This document shows positions 12,901 through 23,118 of a stretch of 64,000 nucleotides of DNA, one piece after another. Every line of letters begins with the position of its first letter. Position 1 is the stretch's first letter. The translations under genes were made by a program, and so were the position numbers. The notes below the pieces were generated by a model. The model saw nothing but the letters and a program-made list of their open reading frames with translations, made no database searches and had not been told where the DNA came from. The stretch comes from Knoxdaviesia capensis (Eukaryota; Ascomycota; Sordariomycetes; Microascales; Gondwanamycetaceae): contig LNGK01000007.1 of assembly GCA_001510575.1 (NCBI GenBank), forward strand, positions 558,001-622,000. Direction: 5' to 3'.

Positions 12901-14757
12901 GCACCAGGCGGATGCTGCTACGAAGCCACGCCAGATTGAGCTCGGTGATCTCGACGCCGTCAATGGTAATCGAGCCGCTCTCCGGGGTGTACCAGCGCTC
13001 GATAAGGCCGATGATCGTGCTCTTTCCCGAGCCGCTACCGCCGACGAGGGCAGTAACTTTGTTTGCCGGGAAGTCCAGAGAAATCCCCTTCAACACGGGG
13101 ACACCCGGCCGAGTCGGGTAGGAGAAGTGCACGTCCTTCAGCGAGATGTTACCGGTCAGTGTGTCGGGGGTGATTCCCTCGGTTGAGAGTGAGTCGATGG
13201 CCGACTTGCGATCAATAAGGCGGAACATCTCGCTCGCAGCAGCCACAGCCTTTGAGATTGTAATAACCTGGGGCGCGAGCTGGGTTAGGGCTTGGGTTGC
13301 AATAACCAAGGCGAGGATGACGCTGTTAAAAAGAAAGAGTGTGTGATTAGGGACAGTTAGCAGCAGGCTTTCACCAGGAATGGAATCGGGGATGGGCATA
13401 CACGACAATGTCTCCGGCTTCTGTAATCTCGCCACTGGCATACCGCCGGGTTCCCTGCCAGAAAGCAAGACCATATCCGGAAAACACACAGAAGTACTCG
13501 ATAGAGTAGAACACGGCATAGATCAGGGACTTCCTCTTTCCGGCATCCTTGACGGTCTCCAGGACATAAGAGAATCTGCGGACCATCGACGGCTGAGCCC
13601 AAAATGCATTGACCGTGCGCATGCTGGAGAAGACCTCCTCGGCCAAAGACAGGCCAGCGCTGTAAAGACCGAACTGGCGAGCTTCGATGGCACTATCAAG
13701 AACGACGGCACCGCCAGTCAAGACGATGTTGACCGGGACAATGGCGAGAACGATCAGGGTCAGCTTCCACTGAATGACAAAGGCCACGATGAATGCCGTA
13801 ACCAGACTGGAGATTGCCTGGATGATCAATCCAAGCTTTTCAGAAATGCCGTTGTTGACGAGGTTGCCGTTGGTGGTGACCATGCTCGAGATCGAGGCAC
13901 CCGGTGTGTCGAAGAAGGCGATTTCCTGGCGCAGGGCCTGGCGGATGAAGTCGACTCGGAGAGCCTTGGTGGTGCGAATTGCCGAGATGGAGATGAGAGT
14001 CTGTCACAAACAGGAGGTGACTGTTAGTTCGACATATGATGTCCTTTCAAACAGTCTTCCCAAGCCAGGTAGGTAGTGCGCTGCTCGGTATTACTTACCG
14101 ACCAGATGTACAGAAGCACGAACTTTCCCACGAAGAGGTAGATGAAATAGAGCCTATTGATATAGTGCAATAGCAACGGTCAGTCTCACAGTTTCAGCTG
14201 TTCTTCTCCAGATTATGGTCATGCACCATGTCTCAAGGTCCAAGCCAAAAGGTGTCAACTCACGTATACTTGTTAACCTCGCTCCGGTAGTCAGCAGGGT
14301 CCATGAGTCCCAGGGTAAATTTCAGGAACACGTCAACAAATCTTCCGAAGATAACGTCGACAAGCGGCATCAACGTTCCAGCAGCGATCATGCATATGAA
14401 GGCGATGATATTCATGATCCAGCCAACACGGTCAGTGTAGCTGAATACACGCTATATGGCCACCAATCCACAAACACGTTAGCATCTCAGCATTGAGTCC
14501 TCCAATACGACATGTTGCAGCAGGAAATGAAAGTGATGAAGTAACGCAGCTTCACTTACAGTATAGTCTCCAAAACCGCCTCCATCGTCGGGTGCTGGTT
14601 TCGAACTATCCGGGCTCACGTCCCGATCTGTCAGTCCGGAGTTTGGGATGGTGGCAAAGGCGGTTCCCTTTGCGGTCATGGAGGATTCTGAAGGCGTGGT
14701 TCGAAGGGGGATGGGTACATCTCCATTTGGGGATTTCGATATGCTCCCCCCGTCCAT
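9959..14757 (-). CDS. ABC-B full-size multidrug transporter (Mdr1/P-glycoprotein type)
   Basis: Nine exons join in frame: 14757-14560, 14451-14264, 14153-14099, 14000-13402, 13322-12740, 12617-11987, 11863-11155, 11078-10963 and 10878-9959, giving about 1332 residues, as expected for fungal Mdr1-type pumps. The order is TMD1-NBD1-TMD2-NBD2. NBD1 has Walker A GGSGSGKST (about 441-449), LSGGQ (about 554-558) and Walker B VLLLDEATSALD. NBD2 has Walker A GPSGCGKTT (about 1102-1110), LSGGQ (about 1228-1232) and LLLLDEATSALD. The N-terminal 66 residues are polar and precede the first helix (WIMNIIAFICMIAAGTLMP). Known role: ATP-driven export of hydrophobic compounds across the plasma membrane. All key ATPase residues are present, so it should be active. 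The substrate cannot be read from sequence; it resembles Aspergillus Mdr1/AtrD-type proteins rather than the a-factor exporter, which I cannot fully exclude. Confidence 0.92.
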
Positions 14758-17700
14758 GATTTCAACTCAATGGCAAGTTTGTGCCGCGTGGTTGCGAAGA
14801 AAGGAAGGCCCAAAAGAGCCGATGGTGAGTACCCCAAGCTCGAGATTTCCTTTTTTGGTTGGGTTCTTTATTCGATTAGGACCAAACGGCCAGAAGCAAA
14901 AGGCGGTGGTTCAAACAGCAATATATCGATGGTATGAAAAAGGTGGAACTTGCGGATATGAAATGCTTCCTCCCGTCACGGACAACGTAGTCAGATATTG
15001 TGACAGTACGGGTAATGGCAGACAGCAATATAGATCGGATAATATGACTCTGTCCGCAGTTCATCGGTGTCAAGAGTCTTTTCATGGATCTGTTTCCTGT
15101 TCTTTCTTATGGGTGGATGCAAACGGGGAAGAGAGCGAAGAGAGGGAAGACTGGTATTATAATAATAAAAGGACCACTTGCAACGGGATCACTTGTAAGC
15201 CGCTATTAGTAGTAGAACGAAGAGGAAGAAGCAAGAATTGAGAGGACGCGAAGAGAGAGGACCAAGGCTCGGTGCGGAAAAGGGAATGGCGGCGACTGCG
15301 TGTAAGCGGTGATATCGAGGGTGCGGAAGGCGGAGAAGAACACGAAGAGAAAGCTGGTGGAGGGAATGCAAGGTGATATATAAGAAGCAGACCCAATGCG
15401 GCGGGTTATCCGAAAGAGCGTCCTACAAAGCTCCGAGTGGGTTGGTGCCGAGAAAAAGCAAAATACACATAGGGTTCCGCGGACCTCGAAAAGTGGTCGG
15501 ACAGATGCAATCGGCGATTACTCCGGTCGCCACAGGGCAGGGCGGACAGTCACCAGAGAGTACAAGTCAGAAAATAAGTGAGAGGCTGTATCAGAATCCG
15601 AGCTGTAGATATGTACCGTCCCTTGAAGGCCCAGGGTTTCTCGTTTTAGGAAATGAATGTTGTGTGTATGGTTGACGTTAAGGTGACTTGGCAGATGTCT
15701 TAGTATGGAGACTTCGGCATTGTTACTGAATATCCCCGGGATGATTTTCGATGGATAAAAAGAAGCGAGAAAGGTTGATTCGAGTGAGAGTTTCACTGAA
15801 GGGGAAGTTGGGAACAGAACAGCTCATATCACACCGACGCACGCCTCGCCTCGCCTTTTGGGTTGGATACTACTCTACTGTACAAACATATACATGTGAG
15901 AGATTCAGCTGGTTTGTTGGTTCTGAACTTCTGACGGCCCCTTGGCGATTCGCGTACCTGACTTTGTCGTCGCATGCTTCCAGTAGCTTACTTCCTGTTC
16001 CTCCACTTTTACCATGCATATGCAGTCAAGATAGAATAAGTTAAGGCGTCTCTTTATGAAAGTCCACTATAAAAAGACCAGAGGATGGTTTTTTTTCTTT
16101 GGCAAACGAGCATTCGGCAGTAAACGAGGACATGAGGAGGACGGACAGCATTCCAGAAAGCAGCTTCAAATCTTCAATGAAATTATTTTGGCTCTAGTCA
16201 GCGGGGTGGGTGCGCGAGAGTTGAAGTTTTCATTTCCTCGCCGAGAAGTCACTTCACCAGAGGCTGGCTAAGGGCTCTTCTCGGTATTTTCTCTCGCCTG
16301 CTCGTTAGTTCAAGTTCACTTACACCTCTAAAACTTGAAGACATCTGTATGTTCGCACATTCGGGAGCGGCGCCCGCGGAATCGCCAAGATCCAGGCCTG
16401 GTCGGCACATCACGTCTGGCCCTTTCTATGTGTTTTTCGTTAGTGAGCAGGTCAAAATAAGAACAGGAGAAAAGAAAACGAGGCGAAAGGATTTGCATCC
16501 ACCACCCTCCATTGAATTCTGTGCCGCTCGCTGGCTTGGCACTAGTCGGAAATTCCAACCCTGTTCAGTCTAAACCAGGCCAGTATTGGTTACGGCTGAG
16601 TGAGAAAGAAAAAGGGCTGAGGGGACTTCGCCAGATGTTTGTGATGTTGAGCAAGCGGAGAAGATACATATCCTATGTATGGGCGTACAAATGTAGAGTA
16701 AGCAAAGAGATTAATCAACTCGACGGCATCTCACTAGTGAGTGATTCAGGATCATTGGTGATTCAGGCTATCTCAGGAAGATCGGGGCAAAAGAAAAAGT
16801 ACCACAAGGCCCCTCGGACTCAGAAAACTTGAATCACAAACTCAGATTTTAGGAGATTGGGGCGTGCGTCAGTCCAGGATCCTGGCTTGACAGCGGCCCA
16901 CAAAGTCCGCGGACTCCGTTGTGGTTCAGATCTAAAGATAAATGATTCAAATAAGTGGGAAGACCGAGGGAGAGAACGCCCCCTAATCATCGCCTTGTGA
17001 TTCACGGCTATTTGCCCCGAGATACCGAAAGTCTTGCTTTGCATCTTGCATCTAGCAAACTGGGTTGGGCCACAATCTCGAACCTTCACGGCCACCCTAT
17101 CAGTCTTCTTGAATCGCAAAGATATCTGGAGACCCGTCCGCCTTGGTCAACAAGGCCGTCGAAGTAGAACCGAATATGGCCGCGAAGCTTAAGCTCGGCA
17201 TCCCGAGTTGGCCCGGACTTGCGGATCCGGCCCACTCCACTGTCAACTGGCTCCACCCCAGCCGAACTCTGGAGGCCGCGGGCTCCGAACATGTGGGAAC
17301 CACTAGACCACTACGCCACAATGCAAACTGTGAATATGCTCACTAGCAGTAACGTAGTCGGCAACTATATGTGGCTCCACCGCCGCAGAACACTTCTGTG
17401 TTTTGTCGTCGATGCTCACGTCAGGCATCTTCAGCTGGCCAGATATTGCCGCCTATTGCCTACCGGCAAGCAGCATATTCGGATCTTCTTGGCTTTCTCC
17501 CAGCTACCTAGCTATTTCATTTCATTTCATCGTGGTAAGAACAAGCCTCTTCGAAATAAACACTGGTTAGTCGTGTTGTAGGTTTCTCAACTTAGCAGCA
17601 TGTGGGTGAGTGGTGTTGTCTAAATCACTTCCAGACACACCCAACTCAATATCAATGCCAATGTTGAATGTGGTACTCAAACATATATGCAATCTTAATT

Positions 17701-17829
17701 TTTTCATCTTATTATTATTAATCAATCAGTTTAAAATCGGATCAACAACATGTCCATGTGATTCCCACCCATTACTCGTTTCATTACTATATACCTCTGT
17801 GAGGCTCTGTCCTATACCTCAGCCACGTT
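14758..17829. other. 3.1-kb gene-poor stretch upstream of the ABC transporter
   Basis: This contains the promoter of the minus-strand ABC transporter on its low side and the 3' region of the NmrA-like gene on its high side. ORFs of 60-100 codons occur on both strands, but none shows a family motif, clean splice structure or steady codon bias. A 12-bp palindrome (AGTCCGCGGACT) lies near 16905 and a tRNA-like A-box/B-box arrangement near 17250-17340 on the minus strand. The unusual length may reflect a large regulatory region or an unrecognised non-coding transcript. Confidence 0.4.
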
Positions 17830-19010
17830 TTACTGGTGGGTGGTCTCCTGGAGCTTAAGAACATCCTTCTTCTCTCCGGTATACTCAACCACCTTCATCC
17901 ACTCCTCGAGGCTCTTGACACGGTCCGGAAGAATACGGTCCAAGAACGCATAGTCGCGCTGGATAAGACCAGCGTTGCCAGCACTGGCCTTGTACAGATT
18001 CCACCAGTGCTCGAAATTTTCGCCGTACGACATTCCCAGGGTTGATTCGTCGGAAGTGTACTGGAAGCCAATCTTAGTGTCGGGCCCGTTTGGAAGACCA
18101 GCCCAGGCCACGGCATTCCACATGGAGGTGGGGATGTTGACAAAGGCAGCAGGGCGGCCGGTCTGGGCGGTATAGGCCGCGGCGATACCGGCGCCGGACA
18201 CATGGGCGGTGGCGATGCCGAAGTCCAGGCCGGCGGACTCGGCCGGGTGGGAGAGGACCCATTCAATGTAACGGGCAAAGTCGTCCAGATGAATAAATGG
18301 GATGGCACCGTCGTCGAGCGGCAGCTGGAAGGCCACCGAGCCATCATCCTGTTCCGCCGGGCGCATGACGGCCGAAAGCATCTGCGCGTACGGGCCCGAT
18401 CTGACAATGGTCCATTTCATAGCCGAATCCGTTTGGGCGTGCATCCACTCTGGGTGGCGGGGGAGGTTGCAAATGTCAGTGAGTGAGTCTCCATTTTTTT
18501 TTCAACTTTTTTTTTAAGAATCTCACTCAATTCTTCACTTCATCTTATGCTTTTTGGGGGAGACGAAGAGAGAGAGGGGGCCTTACCTTGAACACGGGCT
18601 TTGCCTTCATAATGGCCCACATACAACGATGGCTCATATCCGGACTTTTTTCCGTTGGAGTCGAGCCCGCTGTAGATCAAATGCTTAACACCAGCACGAC
18701 TGGCTGTCTCGAACAGCCGGATGCCCCAGAAGGTCTCGGCCTTCTCTCCGAGAGCAAATCCGTCGGTGTTGACAATCACGGAGTCGGCACGCTTGGCAGC
18801 ATCAAAGAAGGCGTCCAGGCTATAGCCGTTGGAGACCGGGCTCTCGATGACTTCAACATTGGGGAGCTCGGCGAGGGCTTTGGCCTGGGTTGAAGAAGCA
18901 CTGCGGGTAAAGGCCAGAATCTTATATTTGCCGGTGCTGGAAAGGTATCGGGAAAAGATTGCACCCTGGGCGCCGGTTGCACCAACAATGAGGACTGTCT
19001 GCATGGCCAT
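17830..19010 (-). CDS. NmrA-like NAD(P)-binding Rossmann-fold protein
   Basis: Two exons (19010-18587 and 18449-17830; caag|gtaagg...cccag|agtgg) give about 347 residues. The N-terminus has a beta-strand and the dinucleotide loop GATGAQG at residues 10-16, the pattern of NmrA-family and atypical short-chain dehydrogenase proteins. KHLIYSGLDSNGKKSGYE fits the region after strand beta-5; PFIHLDDFARYIEWVL and the C-terminal substrate lobe follow. The usual Tyr-x3-Lys pair of active dehydrogenases is not evident, as in NmrA redox sensors. Known role of the family: binding NAD(P) to sense redox state (nitrogen regulator NmrA, HSCARG) or acting as reductase/isomerase in specialised metabolism. The start is the first ATG giving MAMQTVLIVGATG; a downstream ATG two codons later is possible. 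The specific substrate or partner is unknown. Confidence 0.85.
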
Positions 19011-19408
19011 TGCTGAAGATTCGGTGGGGATGTAGGACAAGTGAGGCAAGACTTGAGAGTAGCCTACGAAAAGCGTATAATTGGTAAGAAAAATACCCGA
19101 GAAAATGTTCTTGGTTCTGATGAAGATGATTTGGTTGATAGAATTGCTGATCTGATGAGACTGCTGTATAAGATACCATCTCGAAGACAAGAAAATGAAG
19201 GATATCCCCCCATTTTAAATAAATCCTGGCGTTGGCCCTTGTACGATGAAGCTCAAGAACGGGTGCATACACATACGTAGTGTCTATCAATGTACGTACG
19301 TACAGTACATACCTACATGCATCGTAGGAACACACGGGTGCAGAATAAAAAGATTAATGATCCAGATGCCCGACTTGTGGTTGGTTTTTTTGATTACTCT
19401 TCAGAGTC

Positions 19409-19451
19409 GCCGACCGGCCACTTAGATTAACACCGGAGAGGGCCGGTCGGC
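19409..19451. repeat. Perfect inverted repeat, 11-bp arms
   Basis: GCCGACCGGCC at 19409-19419 and GGCCGGTCGGC at 19441-19451 are exact reverse complements separated by 21 bases. The location is about 400 bp upstream of the NmrA-like start codon. It could be a binding site for a dimeric zinc-cluster protein (CGG half-sites facing outward) or a hairpin. Confidence 0.8.
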
Positions 19452-20872
19452 AACCATGGACGCGTGGATACTCGGGGCCTATGCAACCGGCCCTTAGATT
19501 GGCCTGCTTATCAAGCAGGTAGAGCAGTATGGATGCAAGGAGATTCGAATTGGATCAAGTGTCCCGTATGCTCCAGCCTCCGGTCCACGTCCACGTCTGA
19601 GACCTTTCCGGCGTAAAGTGTGACGTACGAGGAGAGGAAAGACATAGGTCTCCACGAATGCCCTGGTTCTTCACGCACATAGCGTAGCACACGCTCACGA
19701 CATATGTACCTAAATGTCTGTCTATCTTGTCTCTTGTAAACTCACCTTCCGCTTCACCCGTTGTGATGCTACGATATCTTCCCTCACGAGACTTACATGT
19801 TTTTTTTACGCTCTTGCCGGTGGCAGTTTAAACTCATCAGTTGCCTTCAGCCCTACAGCGGGTTTCTGGCTTTAATTTCGCTTTTATCGAAGAAAAAAGA
19901 ACAAGTGGGTATTCTACACAGAACAACCGGAATCAAAAAGAAATGGCAGGGATAGCATATGTGGAAAATGATCCCAGGTTGGCTGGTACGCAGACTTGTA
20001 CAGACGGTTGTCATCACCTTGCCTCCTGTCCTTAATAATTCTGGCCCAGGCCTTTGGTCTCTGAGCTTCACAGATTCTCTGATGCGGACGATTTGAAATC
20101 GGTGGTGTTTCACAAAGGTCAAGCTGCATGGCCCTTCTCTCCCACTATATTCGCCCTCTAGATAAGTCCCGAGGAGCTACATATATTTTCAGGTCGGCGT
20201 CTGCTTGATAATTCATTTCCTTTCCTGGCATGTCTCTCTCCCCCTCGGATTCTGCAAACACGTCAACCTTGCTTCCATGTTATCCCCTTTCGTCATGACA
20301 CCAGGCTTCTGCTGCTTCGTGTGCAAAAAGTGTAGCTTTAAAACAACGTCGCCGAACAACCGAGTTTGTCATCAGTTTCACAGTCGTTCTCCAACAAAGT
20401 CGTTCCGCGTCCCCCGCTTACAATCCCCGGCTGGTGAACTTTCAACCCCTGGGCTTCTCTTCTGCCCCTCTACGTAATACATCCGTATCAGGGCGATGTT
20501 CTCACGTTCTGGTTCCTCTCAGACCCTTCGCACATCCTCCTTCTGGAGCGGACCCCGACGACAATCCTCAAGCCCAAGGTCCCGTCGGGCAAACACATGC
20601 CCCGGTTATTTGAACTCTCTTCTGTTCCCATGTGGTGAGTGGTGGTGACAGGTCTGCGCCGTAAAATGTTGGGAGGGGGGGGGGGGTTGGATCATGCCAG
20701 ATCGACTTCCTAGTACTTCAAATCACCAATTGTCGGTAAACAAATGAGTAACCCCACTAGGTCACATATACGTACCCAGAACCTTTATGCATGTCAGCAG
20801 CACCGGAGACTTTTCTCCAAGACCGTCGATGATAGGTTCGAGTTCGGGAATTGCCTCACACCCGGACGAGAC

Positions 20873-20888
20873 AACCCTAACCCTAACC
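20873..20888. repeat. Interstitial telomere-like motif (CCCTAA)
   Basis: AACCCTAACCCTAACC is two and a half units of the common fungal telomere repeat, far from any visible chromosome end. Such boxes also occur in fungal promoters, where telobox-binding proteins may act. Confidence 0.7.
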
Positions 20889-23118
20889 AAGGCTCAGCAG
20901 ACTTGCTAGAGAATACTTAGACTAGATCGTGGAGGGAGAAAAAGGTGCACTCCTCTACTCCTCTCCCCTCCAATTCTTATAGACATATCATTTGTACTGA
21001 CATCAACAGCCAGAACCCAAAGATCCCCCGGGTCTTTCATCAGGTCCGTCTCTTCTATGATTCTCTAGACCCCCAATTCACCTCCACCACTACTCTTACC
21101 CCGGCCGGCGTCTTTCTCATCCTGGCACACGAAGACGGCGTTGACTTCAGGACTTCGCAGCTTATCTCACTCGATTGATGAAGCTAACGAAGATACGACA
21201 GAGATGTGATATATATTTACCTATATATATATTATATCTATATAGCTACTCATATAAGTAAGTGCAATATATATACACATATAACGTGCCACGCTTCAAT
21301 TTGTCGAATACCCCCCGCTGGAACAAACGGTTGCATCTGTGTGCGGCTCAATTCTCTCCATCTTCAGCCCTACCAAGATCCTGACATCCAACAGAGAGAG
21401 TCAGAGTCAGAGATTCCGTATTTCTTTTCAGCAAGTTCTCGCTCTCTCTTCCCAACCCCGCCCTCCGTTATATTGTTTTGCTCATTCGGCTGGCTAGTAC
21501 TCTATTCTATCTGGGATTTCGGCTGTGGCCCCATTTCCCGACCGACTTTATTTGCTCCCTGCATTTTTAAGGTCAACTCTTGCCCTTACTCGAAGACAGT
21601 TCTTCCTCCATCGGGGCCGCTGTCTTTGCCTTGTGTGCATCTTCCTCCCCCCTCAAACCCTAGGACCCTCCTCATCCACACCGGCGGCACCTAGAACACC
21701 GACGGACTCAAACTGGGTCACTATTTCACCCGGACCCTTCTGCCACTGTCGCGCCATTTCCGGCCTGGATCGATCAACTTGGTTCATGCCAGGCATCAGA
21801 AATTCCCCGGGCTGTCACCAAATCACGTGTACACCGAGGATAGTATGCACTTGCACTGATCGCACACCCTTTCATCCATCTTCTCTTGCTCGCCGCAACA
21901 TACCAAATTTGGGTCTCGGGGGTTTCAGTTTGCCTTCCGCGAATACGAGTCCCCCCCACATACACTTCATCGTTCCTCTTGATACATGCATGCTTGCTCT
22001 TATTTATACCACTTCCCATTTCCTATGTGCTTCTTGTCTTCGACAGTCTTATGCCAGAGCCCGACAAAAGCAAACCTCCAGCCACCGTCAAGTTACTTAC
22101 CTTCAAATTGGGCCTTAGGGCGACGACACCTACAGACTTCACCGGTAATCCTTTCGCAAGCGGTGAGACGAACTACATACATATACTTAAACCGGTATAT
22201 TCCCAGCGGTTATGTATCCCACGGGAGAACTCACACATCTGTCTCGCGCGGTATGTTCCCTCACCGTGGTCCAAAAAGCTCAATACCACCTCTTCACATC
22301 ATGATGATCCCCCCCTCACTAGAAGAGGAATTAAAGAACACTTGAGAGTGAAGAGACTTTGGAGACCAAAAAACACCCCCTCACCCCCTAGAAATGCATG
22401 TATATATATATATATGTGGACATAGGTGCATGTGTTTCCATGAGGTAATGAAATACGTAGCCTTGTACAGGACCTATGACAGCTTTACGCAACCACGAAT
22501 GGGCTAGAGTGGATTAAACTGCTTCCATTCAGTGGTGGTGACTTGTCTTTCTCCTGTTGATTCCACAAATCCGACTGTTTGGCCGATCGGTTGAGATTCC
22601 CGAAAGTCCTTGGAACGACCCGTGTTGGTATCGGTACCCGCGGACTCCGGGTCTTTGGTGGACTTGGCTCCTTAACTGGTCCGCGGGAGTCCATTGACGC
22701 ACCAACCCGTGGAGTTCTGTCTCCGGAGGATGCAAACCCCCTCTATAGGAGCTGGAAGGACGCGAGAACCCCGAATGGGCATAATCCCGGTCCCGAGACT
22801 GTATTTTCTCTCCTCCAGTCTCACTTCTCTCACATATGCCCCTAACATCCTCTCCACGTCTCTGATAGCCTGGCCGATTTGATAGTCAACTCCGCTCCTT
22901 TGGAAAGCTACCAGCAAGCTTCACGTGGCATCGGGAAGTGCCGGATAGCCCGAAGCAGCTGCTTCCATTCTAAGTGATTCGAAAAAAATGCACAAATCTG
23001 TCTGTTGCTGTGTGTCCATTGGGTCTCTGTGCAGTCACGATACCTTACCAAGAGGAACAGGCTTTTCTGCCCTATGCTTTTCAGTGCTGACCAATTCTCT
23101 CTTTATGGCCCTTTATAG

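Larger units (their letters stand above)
19011..23118. other. Divergent upstream region of the NmrA-like gene and Zn2Cys6 factor
   Basis: The two flanking genes point away from each other, so both promoters lie in this 4.1 kb. From about 20940 the + strand becomes very C/T-rich, as in long leaders of fungal regulatory genes. An ATG at 22051 opens a short frame (MPEPDKSKPPATVK) that could be the true first exon of the transcription factor, but I could not find a convincing chain of splice sites to the zinc-cluster exon. Also present: an 11-bp inverted repeat at 19409-19451, a telomere-like motif at 20873-20888 and a 13-base G run near 20675. Confidence 0.4.

Noticed and set aside
13380..14027. 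215-codon plus-strand ORF
   Set aside because: It is antisense to transmembrane domain 1 of the ABC transporter; composition and overlap mark it as a shadow.
9959..19010. Specialised-metabolite cluster (ABC transporter plus NmrA-like oxidoreductase plus Zn2Cys6 factor)
   Set aside because: No backbone enzyme (PKS, NRPS, terpene synthase) or tailoring oxygenase lies in the window, and the genes are separated by 3-4 kb; housekeeping genes flank both sides.
21206..22118. Overlapping plus-strand ORFs of 160-197 codons
   Set aside because: They are Pro/Ser/Leu-rich translations of a pyrimidine-rich leader, with no motif and competing frames; kept only as possible 5' UTR of the transcription factor.
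22637..22687. 9-bp inverted repeat CCCGCGGAC/GTCCGCGGG
   Set aside because: It is short, and the same CCGCGGACTCCG word occurs near 16908, so it may be a chance GC-rich motif; not enough to call a site.
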